Origin: Burkholderia lata
GTDB taxonomy: Bacteria > Pseudomonadota > Gammaproteobacteria > Burkholderiales > Burkholderiaceae
Assembly (NCBI RefSeq): GCF_000012945.1
Contig: NC_007511.1
Location: forward strand, 1,054,001-1,118,000
Length of the DNA stretch: 64,000 nt
Direction: 5' to 3'
Shown: piece by piece, positions 42,768 through 51,596 of the stretch
How the letters are laid out: every line of letters begins with the position of its first letter
Numbering within the stretch: the stretch's first letter is position 1
Notes under the pieces: model-generated
What the model saw: the letters and a program-made list of their open reading frames with translations, nothing else
Told to the model about the DNA's origin: nothing
Databases searched by the model: none
Made by a program: the position numbers and the translations under genes

Positions 42768-43307
42768 ATGTCCGCTAGCAGTTCGCAGAAGTTCATCGCG
42801 CGCAATCGTGCGCCGCGCGTGCAGATCGAATACGACGTTGAAGTGTATGGCTCGGAGAAGAAAATCGAGCTTCCGTTCGTGATGGGCGTACTCGCCGACC
42901 TGTCCGGCAAGCATCCGGTCGAACCGCTGCCTGCGGTGTCGGATCGCCAGTTCCTGGAAATCGATATCGACAACTTCGACGAGCGCATGAAGGCGATCCG
43001 GCCGCGCGTTGCGTTCGCCGTACCGAATACGCTGACGGGCGAAGGCCAGATGATGGTCGACATGACCTTCGAAAGCATGGAGGACTTCTCGCCGGCCGCG
43101 ATCGCCGACAAGGTGGAGCCGCTGCGCCGCCTGCTTCAGGCGCGTACGCAACTGGCGAACCTGCAGACATACATGGACGGCAAGTCGGGGGCAGAGGCGC
43201 TCGTCACCCAGTTGCTGCAGGACCCGGCCCTGCTGAAGTCGCTGGCCGCGGCGCCGCGGCCCGAGCGGCGCGAAGAAGGCGCGGCCGATTCGAGCGACGC
43301 GAGCTGA
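42768..43307 (+). CDS. tssB: Type VI secretion sheath small subunit TssB (VipA)
   Basis: This 179-residue protein has the ImpB/VipA core (KFIARNRAPRVQIEYDVEVY, ELPFVMGVLADLSGKHP), followed by LEIDIDNFDERMKAIRPRVA and a C-terminal helical tail. It forms the contractile sheath with TssC around the Hcp tube. The AGGAG site before the ATG is clear. It lies 36 bp after clpV and 27 bp before tssC. Confidence 0.96.
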   Translation: MSASSSQKFIARNRAPRVQIEYDVEVYGSEKKIELPFVMGVLADLSGKHPVEPLPAVSDRQFLEIDIDNFDERMKAIRPRVAFAVPNTLTGEGQMMVDMTFESMEDFSPAAIADKVEPLRRLLQARTQLANLQTYMDGKSGAEALVTQLLQDPALLKSLAAAPRPERREEGAADSSDAS

Positions 43308-43334
43308 CCGACCAACCGATCGAGGATGACCATC

Positions 43335-44828
43335 ATGGCAAAACAGCAAGCACCGGCCGTCGAGGCCCAGGCGACCACCCAGTCCGACTTTACGCAGCTG
43401 CTGGAGCGGGAATTCCGGCCGAAGACGGACCAGGCCCGCGCGGCGGTCGAACATGCGGTGCAAACGCTTGCGGAGCAGGCGCTCACGCAATCGATCACGA
43501 TCAGCGACGACGCCTACAAGAGCATCGCGGCCATCATCGCGCAGATCGATCACAAGCTTTCCGAGCAGATCAACCTGATCCTGCATCACGACGACTACCA
43601 GGCGCTCGAATCCGCGTGGCGCGGCCTGAACCACCTCGTGTCGAACACGGAGACGGACGAACACCTGAAGATCCGCGTGATGGACGTCTCGAAAGCCGAG
43701 CTGCATCGCTCGATGCGTCGCTACAAGGGTCTGGCGTGGGATCAGAGCCCGCTCTTCAAGCAGATCTACGAGCAGGAATATGGCCAGCTCGGCGGCGAGC
43801 CGTACGGCTGCATCGTGGCCGACTACTACTTCGACCATACGCCGCCGGACGTCGACCTGCTCGGTTCGATCGCGAAGGTGGCAGCGGCTTCGCACACGCC
43901 GTTCGTGACCGGCGCGGCTCCGTCGGTGCTGCAGATGGAGTCCTGGCAGGAACTCGCCAACCCGCGCGACCTGACCAAGATCTTCACGCAGAACCTCGAA
44001 TACACCGCGTGGAATTCGCTGCGCAATACTGAGGATGCGCGCTACGTCGGTCTCGCGATGCCGCGCTTCCTGGCGCGCCTGCCGTATGGCGCGAAGACCA
44101 ATCCGGTCGACCAGTTCGATTTCGAGGAAGATACGAACGGCTCGAACCACAGCCGCTATGGCTGGGCCAACGCGGCCTACGCGATGGGCGTCAACATCAA
44201 CCGCTCGTTCAAGCAATACGGCTGGTGCTCGCTGATCCGCGGCGTCGAATCGGGCGGTACGGTCGAGAACCTGCCGTGCCATACGTTCCCGACGGATGAC
44301 GGCGGGATCGACATGAAGTGCCCGACCGAGATCGCGATTTCTGATCGTCGCGAGGCCGAGCTGTCGAAGAACGGCTTCATCCCGCTCGTGCATCGCAAGA
44401 ACACCGATCACGCGACCTTCATCGGCGCGCAGTCGCTGCAGAAGCCGGCCGAGTATCACGATCCCGACGCGACTGCCAACGCGAACCTGTCCGCGCGCCT
44501 GCCGTATCTGTTCGCGTGCTCGCGCTTCGCGCATTACCTGAAGTGCATCGTGCGCGACAAGATCGGTGCATTCAAGGAGCGCGAGGACATGCAGCGCTGG
44601 CTCAACGAATGGATCATGCATTACGTCGACGCCGACCCTGCGAACTCGTCGCAGGACACGAAGGCGCGCCGGCCGCTCGCCGCTGCGGAAGTGCTCGTCG
44701 AGGAAGTGGAAGGCAATCCCGGCTATTACCAGGCGAAGTTCTTCCTGCGCCCGCACTTCCAGCTCGAAGGGCTGACCGTTTCGCTGCGGCTCGTGACGAA
44801 GCTGCCGTCGATCAAGGAAGCCGCTTAA
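43335..44828 (+). CDS. tssC: Type VI secretion sheath large subunit TssC (VipB)
   Basis: This 497-residue ImpC/VipB protein contains the family core AIIAQIDHKLSEQINLILHH then LESAWRGLNHLVSNTETDEH, TSWQELANPRDLTKIF-like and LPYGAKTNPVDQFDFEEDTN elements, ending with a beta-rich QAKFFLRPHFQLEGLTVSLR. It pairs with TssB to make the contractile sheath. The second of two close ATGs (MAKQQAP) has the GAGG ribosome binding site at 9 bases and is preferred; the first is at 43326. Length is normal. Confidence 0.96.
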   Translation: MAKQQAPAVEAQATTQSDFTQLLEREFRPKTDQARAAVEHAVQTLAEQALTQSITISDDAYKSIAAIIAQIDHKLSEQINLILHHDDYQALESAWRGLNHLVSNTETDEHLKIRVMDVSKAELHRSMRRYKGLAWDQSPLFKQIYEQEYGQLGGEPYGCIVADYYFDHTPPDVDLLGSIAKVAAASHTPFVTGAAPSVLQMESWQELANPRDLTKIFTQNLEYTAWNSLRNTEDARYVGLAMPRFLARLPYGAKTNPVDQFDFEEDTNGSNHSRYGWANAAYAMGVNINRSFKQYGWCSLIRGVESGGTVENLPCHTFPTDDGGIDMKCPTEIAISDRREAELSKNGFIPLVHRKNTDHATFIGAQSLQKPAEYHDPDATANANLSARLPYLFACSRFAHYLKCIVRDKIGAFKEREDMQRWLNEWIMHYVDADPANSSQDTKARRPLAAAEVLVEEVEGNPGYYQAKFFLRPHFQLEGLTVSLRLVTKLPSIKEAA

Positions 44829-44921
44829 CCACCCGGTAGGTCCCGCAGGGCCGGGCATCGGCTTGCTTCGGCAACCGACGATCGGCCAGTTTCAAATCGT
44901 TAAATAAAAGGAGTACTACAC

Positions 44922-45407
44922 ATGTCGCAGGACATTTTTCTGAAGATCGACGGCATCAACGGTGAATCGCTCGATGACAAGCACAAGGACGAAATCGAGA
45001 TCCTGAACTGGGACTGGGAAATCCAGCAGGAATCGTCGATGCACTCGGGCAGCGGCGGCGGTGCCGGCAAGGCAACGGTCAAGGATCTCACGTTCGAACA
45101 CAACATCGACCGTGCGAGCCCGAACCTGATGAAGTATGCGCTGACGGGCAAGCACATCGACCAGGCCGTGCTGGTGATGCGCAAGGCCGGCGGCAATCCG
45201 CTCGAGTACCTGAAGCTCACGATGAGCGACGTGATCGTCACGCGCGTGAAGCCGTCCGGCAGCAAGGCCGGTGAAGAGAAGAGCCGCGAGACGGTGTCGC
45301 TGTCGTTCTCGAAGGTCAAGCAGGAGTATGTCGTGCAGAACGCGCAGGGCGGCAGCGGCGGCGCCGTCACGGCGAGCTTCGACATCAAGGGCAACAAGGA
45401 AGCGTAA
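44922..45407 (+). CDS. hcp: Type VI secretion tube protein Hcp (TssD)
   Basis: This 161-residue Hcp-family protein has the ring-forming beta-barrel pattern (DIFLKIDGINGESLDDKHKD, EIEILNWDWEIQQES, TVKDLTFEHNIDRASPNLMK, and the conserved KLTMSDVIVTRVKPSG strand). Hexamers stack inside the sheath and carry the VgrG tip; some Hcps also carry small effectors in their lumen. A 93-bp gap precedes it with a strong AAGGAG site; the region contains GC-rich complementary stretches that could attenuate and tune hcp level. Confidence 0.96.
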   Translation: MSQDIFLKIDGINGESLDDKHKDEIEILNWDWEIQQESSMHSGSGGGAGKATVKDLTFEHNIDRASPNLMKYALTGKHIDQAVLVMRKAGGNPLEYLKLTMSDVIVTRVKPSGSKAGEEKSRETVSLSFSKVKQEYVVQNAQGGSGGAVTASFDIKGNKEA

Positions 45408-45486
45408 GTGCGGGGCACCGGGCGCGGCGGAGCGTTCGTGCTCTCCGTGCACGGTGCATTTCGTTCGTCATCGAGGTGAATTCTGC

Positions 45487-45990
45487 ATGCGTTCGATTCT
45501 GACTGCCGCGTCGCTCGCCGGCGTCGTGCTGCTCTCGGCCTGCGCGAGCGGCGAACCGAAGCCGAAGGAGCCGGTTCGGCTCGAACTGGCCGTCAAGGCG
45601 GCATCCGACGTCAATCCAGACGATCGTGGCCGGGCGGCGCCGATCGTCGTGCGCATCTACGAGCTGAAGAACGACAACGCATTCGAGGCGGCGGATTTCT
45701 TCACGCTGGAGAATCAGGACAAGACGGTGCTGGCCGACGACGTCGTCAAGCGCGACGAGTTCCAGCTGCGGCCCGGCGAGCAACGGAAAGTCGTCCGCCG
45801 ACCGGATCCGGAAACGACTGCCATCGGCGTGATCGCGGCCTATCGCGACCTGCCGAACGCGGTGTGGCGGTCGGTTTATACGATGCCGGCCTCGCCTGAC
45901 AAGGCGTGGTACCGCTTTACAACGAAGCTGAAACTGATTGTCGATCTTGAGGCCAAGGCCGTCAGGATCGACGAAGCGAAGAAGAAATGA
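45487..45990 (+). CDS. tssJ: Type VI secretion outer-membrane lipoprotein TssJ
   Basis: This 167-residue lipoprotein has a signal peptide with lipobox LLSAC (lipidated Cys19) and a transthyretin-like beta sandwich. VVRIYELKNDNAFEAADFFT corresponds to the L1-2 loop area that contacts TssM, and AYRDLPNAVWRSVYTMPASP to later strands. It anchors the TssJLM membrane complex in the outer membrane. The start at MRSILTAASL gives the correct lipobox spacing; upstream codons in frame run antiparallel to domain logic. It follows hcp by 79 bp. Confidence 0.93.
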   Translation: MRSILTAASLAGVVLLSACASGEPKPKEPVRLELAVKAASDVNPDDRGRAAPIVVRIYELKNDNAFEAADFFTLENQDKTVLADDVVKRDEFQLRPGEQRKVVRRPDPETTAIGVIAAYRDLPNAVWRSVYTMPASPDKAWYRFTTKLKLIVDLEAKAVRIDEAKKK

Positions 45991-46021
45991 AACACGTCGC
46001 GCAACACAACGGACGATACGT

Positions 46022-47368
46022 ATGAGCTGGTACGCCAAGGTCGCCTGGCAGGAAGGGTTGTTTTTCAGACCGCAACTGTTCCAGCAACAGGAACGCTACT
46101 TCGAGAAGTACGCACACATGCGTGCGGCGCCGCTGTCGCCGTTTTTCTTCGGCTTCGCGCATTACGGGCTCGATCTTGAGTCGCTCGCACTCGGGAAGGT
46201 GATCGTCAAGGCGGCCGCCGGCGTGTTCGCCGACGGCACGCCGTTCGATGCGCCGGGCAACACGCCGTTGCCGCCGCCGTTGACGATCCGTCAGGAACAC
46301 CTCGATCAGGTGATCTATCTGGCGGTTCCGGTGCGCTTGCCGAACTGCGAGGAAACCACCTTCGAGAACAAGGCGGATTCGATGGCGCGCTACCAGGTGT
46401 TCGATACCGAACTGCGCGACTCGAATTCAGTCGGGCTGGCGCCTGAATCCGTGCAGTTGTCGAACCTGAGGTTGCGCCTCGTGCCCGAGAAGGAGCTGGG
46501 CGATGCATGGATCGGCCTTGCGCTGACGTGTGTGAAGACCATCCGCGCGGACGGCAGCATCGAACTTGACGACACGATCGTGCCGCCCGTGTCCGGCTAT
46601 GGCGCGAGCGATCTGCTGACGAGCTGGGTCACGAAAATCCACGATCTCGCCCACCTGCGTGCGAATGCGTTGTCGCAACGGCTGGCCGGTACCGATGACA
46701 CAACCGCGAGTGCGGCGACGGTCACGGATTATCTGTTGTTGCAGATACTGAATCGATACGAGCCGTTGCTGCAGCACATGCTGAGCGTGCCGACCACGTC
46801 GCCTGCCGATGTGTACACGTTGCTGATCGCGATGGCTGGCGAGTTGTCGACCCATCTGCGTACAGACACGCGCCGCCCGCTCGATACGCATCCGCCATAT
46901 CAGCATACGACGCCGCATCTCTGCCTGAAGCCGGTGGTCGACGACACGCATCGGCTGCTCAACGCCGTACTGGTGCGGAGCGCGCAGAGCATCGTGCTCG
47001 AGGACCAAGGCCACGGCATGCGCAATGCGGTGGTCGATCCGGTGGATATGCAGGGTTTTGCGTCGCTTGTGCTGGCCGTTCATGCGGCGATGCCGCCCGA
47101 TGCGCTGCGCCAGCAGTTTCTCGCGCAGGCAAAGGCGGGGCCGTCGGAGAAGCTGCCGAGCCTGGTGCGCAGTCATCTGCCGGGTGTTGGCATGCAGCTC
47201 CTGCCGGTGCCGCCGCGGCAGATTCCGTTCAACGCCGGATACATCTATTACGAGCTGATGCAGGGCGGGGCGCTGTGGGAGGAGGTGGTGCGGCATGGCG
47301 GTGTTGCGCTGCACGTCGCGGGGGAGTTTCCGTCTCTCAAGCTCGAATTGTGGGGCGTACGCGCATAA
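46022..47368 (+). CDS. tssK: Type VI secretion baseplate-membrane adaptor TssK
   Basis: This 448-residue protein has the ImpJ/VasE core: KVAWQEGLFFRPQLFQQQER at the N-terminus (phage receptor-binding-like shoulder), middle TTSAADVY-like helix region, and a C-terminal head domain ending in HVAGEFPSLKLELWGVRA. TssK trimers connect the TssEFG baseplate to TssL and TssM. The start MSWYAKVAWQEG is fixed by family alignment; upstream codons overlap tssJ. It is the last core gene before the effector module. Confidence 0.95.
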   Translation: MSWYAKVAWQEGLFFRPQLFQQQERYFEKYAHMRAAPLSPFFFGFAHYGLDLESLALGKVIVKAAAGVFADGTPFDAPGNTPLPPPLTIRQEHLDQVIYLAVPVRLPNCEETTFENKADSMARYQVFDTELRDSNSVGLAPESVQLSNLRLRLVPEKELGDAWIGLALTCVKTIRADGSIELDDTIVPPVSGYGASDLLTSWVTKIHDLAHLRANALSQRLAGTDDTTASAATVTDYLLLQILNRYEPLLQHMLSVPTTSPADVYTLLIAMAGELSTHLRTDTRRPLDTHPPYQHTTPHLCLKPVVDDTHRLLNAVLVRSAQSIVLEDQGHGMRNAVVDPVDMQGFASLVLAVHAAMPPDALRQQFLAQAKAGPSEKLPSLVRSHLPGVGMQLLPVPPRQIPFNAGYIYYELMQGGALWEEVVRHGGVALHVAGEFPSLKLELWGVRA

Positions 47369-47389
47369 GCACGACTTAAGTGAGGATAT

Positions 47390-47476
47390 ATGTTCAAGAA
47401 GGCTGCGGTAACGATCACCTATTTGATTTTCCTGGCGATATTGTCGGGCTGCTTTCGCGTAAATGGTTGGAAGTAA
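47390..47476 (+). CDS. Possible tiny lipoprotein between tssK and vgrG
   Basis: A 28-residue frame with a GAGG ribosome binding site reads MFKKAAVTITYLIFLAILSG followed by CFRVNGWK, a full signal peptide and lipobox (ILSGC) but almost no mature sequence. It may be a small lipoprotein, or the leftover start of a lipoprotein gene cut when the effector module was inserted. It lies 21 bp after tssK. I do not recognise it, and function is unknown. Confidence 0.35.
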   Translation: MFKKAAVTITYLIFLAILSGCFRVNGWK

Positions 47477-47549
47477 GGTAGGACATCCGTCACATCTCGA
47501 ATACATGAAAGACGATCAGTGATCCGATCGATTCAACGGAGATCCCGGA

Positions 47550-50081
47550 ATGGCTTTGCTTGATGTACCACGGACGTTGTCGGTTTCCGGCGCTGCGCTG
47601 CCGATGTACGGCGGACAGTCGATCCTCACTCCGATGAAGCTGACCGGCGGCGAAATCATCGGAGAATTGTTCGAGTACACGCTCGAACTGAAAACGCCGG
47701 ATTCGCTCGGGTTTTCGCAGAGCATCGCTGCGAACGTCAATCTTGATGCGCTGATTGGCACGGAAGTGACCGTATCGATCCAGCTCGAGGGAAAAGGGCG
47801 TTTCATTCCGGGTCTAGCCGGTGCCGCCGGAATGGCGAACGTCGGTGCTGGCATGCGCGAGATCACTGGTGTTGTAAGCCATGCGACGATCGTGCGTGAA
47901 GACGGACGGTCGATCGTCTATGAGCTCACGCTCCGACCGTGGCTGTGGCACGCGACCAAGAACTGCGATTGCCGCATCTTCCAGGATATGTCCGTTGTCG
48001 AGATCACCGATGCGGTACTCTCGGTCTACCCGTTTCCGGTCGAAAAACGACTCACGACTCCGCGGCCGAACAAGGTATGGCCCAAACGGGACATCCAGCG
48101 CCAACATCTCGAAAGCGACTGGACATTCCTGCAGCGCTTGTGGGAAGAGTGGGGCATCTATTATTTCTTCGAGCACGACGAGGGCAAGCATCGTCTCGTG
48201 CTTTGCGACTCGATGGGGGCACTCAAACCGCTGAGTGATGCCTATGCCGCACTTCGCTACGATCCGCCGACCAGTCGGCGGATTGATGAAGAGCACATTC
48301 ACGAATTCTCGGTATCACATGCGCTGACCAAGGGCGCAGTGACGAGTGTCGACTACGACTACACGTTGCCGCGCGCAAATCTCAAGGTGACGCGCGAGGA
48401 CCCCCGCGACACTGGGCTCGCCCATCAGGAGCAGTACTCATGGGGGGATTATGCGCAGCCTCAAGCTGGCGCGGCTGGTCTTTCAGGCGACCACAACGAG
48501 CCGCGCACGGAGGCGGAGTATCTGACGCTGGTGCAGATGCAGGCGTGGCGTTGCCAAGGCTTGAGGGCTTACGGTAAAGGTAACCTGCGCGGCCTCGTCA
48601 CAGGTCAGACGTTTGTGCTGGCGCACTACCCGCAGGACGCGGCCAACCGAGAGTATGCAGTCGTCGGCTGCATGCTGACGATTGAGGATATCGGCGAAGC
48701 GTCAGGTTCCGGTCAGCGTTATCGCTGCGAAGCGGATTTCACGCTGCAGCCGGCCAACGAGCCATTCCGGCTGTTGCGAACTATCGCGAAGCCGCGCATG
48801 ACCGGCGTCGAATACGCCGTTGTGACGTGTCCCGAGAACCAGGAGATCTGGACCGATGCCTATGGTCGGGTGAAGCTGCAGTTTCTGTGGGATCGGCTCG
48901 GCAATAACGACGAGCGTTCAAGTTGTTGGGTGCGAGTGGCCGGTGCATGGCATGGCGATCAGTTCGGTGGAATCTTCCTGCCGCGTCGGGGACATGAGGT
49001 CGAAGTCGCTTTCGTCAACGGCGATCCTGACCTGCCGATCATCGTGGGCAGCGCGAGCAATGCGTTCAATATGCCGCCGTTCGCGTTGCCGGAGAACCAG
49101 ACGCTGGCCGGCTATCGCAGCCGGGAGATCGGCGGTCGTCGTGCGAACACGCTTGCCTTCGACGATACGAACGGAAAAATTCAGGCGCATCTGTCGAGCG
49201 ACGAAGGCGCGTCGCAGTTGAATTTGGGTTACATCACGCGTATTGCGGGCAACGCAGGGCGGCAGGATGAGCGTGGTCGCGGGGCTGAACTGCGCACGGA
49301 TGGTCATGGCGTATTTCGTGCCGGGCAGGGGATGCTGCTCACGACCGAAGTTCGGCAAGACGCGCAGGCCCATGTGACCGACATGGGTGAAACGACGGCT
49401 CGACTCGAAGAGGCCGAGCGTTGGCAGACGATGATCGCGGAACTGGCGCAGCAGGCGACGGCTCAAGAGGCGAACAGCCATCAGGAGGAAGTCGCCAAGA
49501 CGCTCGCCAAACAGAACGCTGTGATAGGCGGATCGCAAGGCGCTGCCGCCGATGGCTTTTCTGAACTCGGTGCGCCGCACGTCGTCATCGCCGGCGCTGC
49601 CGGTATCCAGACCACGACGCCAGCGACAACGCATATCGCAAGCGGTCAGCACGTCGCACTGACGAGCGGGGAGCACATCGCGGCGTCGGCAAACGGCAGT
49701 GTCCTCATCAGCGCACAGGATTCAGTGCGCCAGTTTGCGGCACGTGGGGGCATGAAATCCGTCGCGGCAGACGGGAACATCGACATTCACGCGCTTCAGA
49801 AGGCGATCAATCTGCTGGCCATGCTCGAGGTCAACATAACCAGCGACACGATTCATATCAGCGCGAAGAAGAAATTGGTGTTGAACGGGGGCGGCAGCTA
49901 TATCGAGCTTGAACAGGGCAGTATCAAGAGCGGGACGAGCGGCGTCTGGCTTGCCCATGCAGCCAATCACTATTTCCCTCAGCCAGACGAAGTGCCTGTC
50001 GAGCTCCACGTTCCCAAGGTGTGTATCGAGTGCCTGCTGAAAGCCGCGAAGAGTGGCGCATCCGCTGTTCCTCGGCTCTAA
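47550..50081 (+). CDS. vgrG: Type VI secretion spike protein VgrG (TssI)
   Basis: The 843-residue trimeric spike has an N-terminal gp27-like hub (LSVSGAALPMYGGQSILTPM, HATKNCDCRIFQDMSVVEIT, LESDWTFLQRLWEEWGIYYF), a gp5-like OB domain (GRVKLQFLWDRLGNNDERSS and WGDYAQPQAGA-like parts), and a long beta-helical tail that includes a DUF2345-type region (about residues 640-780), ending CIECLLKAAKSGASAVPRL. No toxic domain is evident, so it is probably a carrier for the Tle1 effector downstream through its adaptor. It opens the inserted effector module. Confidence 0.94.
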   Translation: MALLDVPRTLSVSGAALPMYGGQSILTPMKLTGGEIIGELFEYTLELKTPDSLGFSQSIAANVNLDALIGTEVTVSIQLEGKGRFIPGLAGAAGMANVGAGMREITGVVSHATIVREDGRSIVYELTLRPWLWHATKNCDCRIFQDMSVVEITDAVLSVYPFPVEKRLTTPRPNKVWPKRDIQRQHLESDWTFLQRLWEEWGIYYFFEHDEGKHRLVLCDSMGALKPLSDAYAALRYDPPTSRRIDEEHIHEFSVSHALTKGAVTSVDYDYTLPRANLKVTREDPRDTGLAHQEQYSWGDYAQPQAGAAGLSGDHNEPRTEAEYLTLVQMQAWRCQGLRAYGKGNLRGLVTGQTFVLAHYPQDAANREYAVVGCMLTIEDIGEASGSGQRYRCEADFTLQPANEPFRLLRTIAKPRMTGVEYAVVTCPENQEIWTDAYGRVKLQFLWDRLGNNDERSSCWVRVAGAWHGDQFGGIFLPRRGHEVEVAFVNGDPDLPIIVGSASNAFNMPPFALPENQTLAGYRSREIGGRRANTLAFDDTNGKIQAHLSSDEGASQLNLGYITRIAGNAGRQDERGRGAELRTDGHGVFRAGQGMLLTTEVRQDAQAHVTDMGETTARLEEAERWQTMIAELAQQATAQEANSHQEEVAKTLAKQNAVIGGSQGAAADGFSELGAPHVVIAGAAGIQTTTPATTHIASGQHVALTSGEHIAASANGSVLISAQDSVRQFAARGGMKSVAADGNIDIHALQKAINLLAMLEVNITSDTIHISAKKKLVLNGGGSYIELEQGSIKSGTSGVWLAHAANHYFPQPDEVPVELHVPKVCIECLLKAAKSGASAVPRL

Positions 50082-50091
50082 GGTTTGCATC

Positions 50092-50976
50092 ATGACGATA
50101 GTAGACGACAACGCAAAACTTTACGGTCTGGTTGACGGTGCTCAGTATCCAGATTCGATTGCTACATGGGTGCTCGAATTCTCGCCAGAGGTGCGATCGT
50201 TGTTCGAGGGGCTTCCGGAGGAAGAGGCCGGAAATTCCGCGCCGATCCTCTTCGAGATCGACGATGCAAAGAGCGAATGGGTTCGCCACATCGATGAGTT
50301 GGACCGGTATCGACCATGCTTCACCGTGGTGCGCAGCGCATTGAGTATTGATGAGCTCAAGGTGCACCTGCAGCGCTTTCTCTTTGTCGACATCGGTGAA
50401 GGGATGCACGCACTGCTCCGCTGGTTCGACCCGCGTTCGCTTCCGTCGATTCTGGAAGTCTGGGGGAAAGCGGCACAGGCAGAACTAACTCGCCCGTTGA
50501 CGATGTGGATGTACCGGGGAGGCCGCTCGGAGTGGCAACACGTTGGAATCGACGCACGCGCGTCGGCCGCAGACGCGGGAGAGATTCCCCTGTTCTTTAG
50601 TCAACAGCAGCTCGATGAGTTGGAACGGCATGACGAACCGCACGCGCTCATGAGCGAGTTGAGCGACCTTGGTTTGATCGATGGGAATCAGTCGTATGCA
50701 ACGCGATTCAAGGATTTCCTTCGAGGCTATAAACGTGCAGGTGAGTTGGGGCTGATTTCACGCGCAGACCGCCACGCGTTCTGTGTGGCCTCGTACCAAT
50801 ACGGAGAATCATTCGAACGCCAAGATGAAGTTCGAGCGGCGATTCGATCGAGTGTCGCCAGCGGAGCGCCGTTGGTGCAATCGTTCGATATGGTTCCGGC
50901 CTATGTCTGGCGGGAGTTGATGCGTAGCCACGAGAAGAAGGCGAAGGCACTCCAAGAACAGGAGGTTGGGAAATGA
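50092..50976 (+). CDS. DUF4123 T6SS effector adaptor (Tap/TEC-like)
   Basis: This 294-residue protein matches the DUF4123 adaptor family that loads a specific effector onto VgrG. It shows LYGLVDGAQYPDSIATWVLE at the N-terminus, FVDIGEGMHALLRWFDPRSL in the middle and a C-terminal helical part (FKDFLRGYKRAGELGLISRA). It is encoded between vgrG (10-bp gap) and the lipoprotein and effector genes, the standard vgrG-tap-immunity-effector order. The start MTIVDDN follows the vgrG stop. Its stop overlaps the next start (ATGA). Confidence 0.9.
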   Translation: MTIVDDNAKLYGLVDGAQYPDSIATWVLEFSPEVRSLFEGLPEEEAGNSAPILFEIDDAKSEWVRHIDELDRYRPCFTVVRSALSIDELKVHLQRFLFVDIGEGMHALLRWFDPRSLPSILEVWGKAAQAELTRPLTMWMYRGGRSEWQHVGIDARASAADAGEIPLFFSQQQLDELERHDEPHALMSELSDLGLIDGNQSYATRFKDFLRGYKRAGELGLISRADRHAFCVASYQYGESFERQDEVRAAIRSSVASGAPLVQSFDMVPAYVWRELMRSHEKKAKALQEQEVGK

Positions 50977-51494
50977 TCGAGTCTATCTGGAAGCGTTTCG
51001 CCGTGGTATTCGTCGTTGGGTTGCTGTTGACACTGGCGGGTTGCTCCGATGCGGACGAGAGCAATCCGTCAGATGTGAGCGGCTACAACTATACCGAATA
51101 CTACATCGCAGGATTTCGTGTCGGGAATGAAGGTAAAGATCTTTGGGCGGGCGGGCCAAACATTTTTCCGAAACGGCATGGCGAGTCTCGCTCTGGTGGT
51201 GGGGGGGGAATGTGTTGCATCAGTATCCCTTCCAAATGGCGGCCTGACATGAAGCTCGTGGTCAAGTGGAGGGTCGACAAGATTCAAGATGGAAAAACTC
51301 CGAGCAAATGGTACACGGCGATCACGGAAGTTCCGCCGTATGGGCCGCGGACCTATGGTTTTTGGGTGCATTTTCTTCCGGGCGATCGTATTCGCGTTGA
51401 AATTCAGGATAAGCCGCCGATGCCGGCTAAACCGGCTGAACGGGATCCCTACATCGTGCAAGGTGCACTAGACCCAGAATTGAACAATAAGTAA
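50973..51494 (+). CDS. DUF3304-type lipoprotein, putative Tle1 immunity protein, copy 1
   Basis: This 173-residue lipoprotein has lipobox LAGC (Cys24) after the membrane segment VVFVVGLLLTLA. Its start overlaps the adaptor stop by four bases. Its mature part (GYNYTEYYIAGFRVGNEGKD, then GGGGGMCCISIPSKWRPDMK) resembles DUF3304 proteins found next to T6SS lipase effectors, where periplasmic lipoproteins neutralise the enzyme. It is nearly identical to copy 2 in its first ~100 residues and differs in the C-terminal half. A G8 tract lies in the conserved part. Immunity function is inferred from context. Confidence 0.8.
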   Translation: MIESIWKRFAVVFVVGLLLTLAGCSDADESNPSDVSGYNYTEYYIAGFRVGNEGKDLWAGGPNIFPKRHGESRSGGGGGMCCISIPSKWRPDMKLVVKWRVDKIQDGKTPSKWYTAITEVPPYGPRTYGFWVHFLPGDRIRVEIQDKPPMPAKPAERDPYIVQGALDPELNNK

Positions 51495-51541
51495 GGAGAA
51501 GATGCGATGAGTGAGATCCGTTGGCCCGAACCATTCAGCGA
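50973..51541 (+). repeat. Tandem duplication, unit 1 (immunity gene plus 5' end of effector gene)
   Basis: This segment and unit 2 (51593-52167) are near-identical over roughly the first 300 bp and again over the last ~60 bp, offset by 626 bp at the shared end. Unit 1 contains copy 1 of the lipoprotein gene and the first ~11 codons of the effector gene; similarity stops in the middle of CATTCAGCGA. Confidence 0.8.
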
Positions 51542-51596
51542 AAACTGTCATCTAGAAAATACGGCGGTGCTCCACGAGCTGGGGGGCGGGAAATGA
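51507..51596 (+). pseudogene. Chimeric remnant: start of a tle1 gene joined to the end of a DUF4123 gene
   Basis: A 29-codon frame begins MSEIRWPEPFSE, the same as the complete effector gene downstream (MSEIRWPEPFNE). It then changes to NCHLENTAVLHELGGGK and stops in an ATGA overlap with the next lipoprotein gene. The tail resembles the adaptor's C-terminal end (KALQEQEVGK) in sequence and position. The frame is the seam left when two related adaptor-immunity-effector modules recombined, deleting the intervening effector and adaptor. Ribosomes could still use it for coupling to copy 2. Confidence 0.75.

Noticed and set aside
42744..44858. 700-codon minus-strand frame opposite tssB and tssC
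   Set aside because: It lacks any recognisable domain and lies across two strong T6SS sheath genes.
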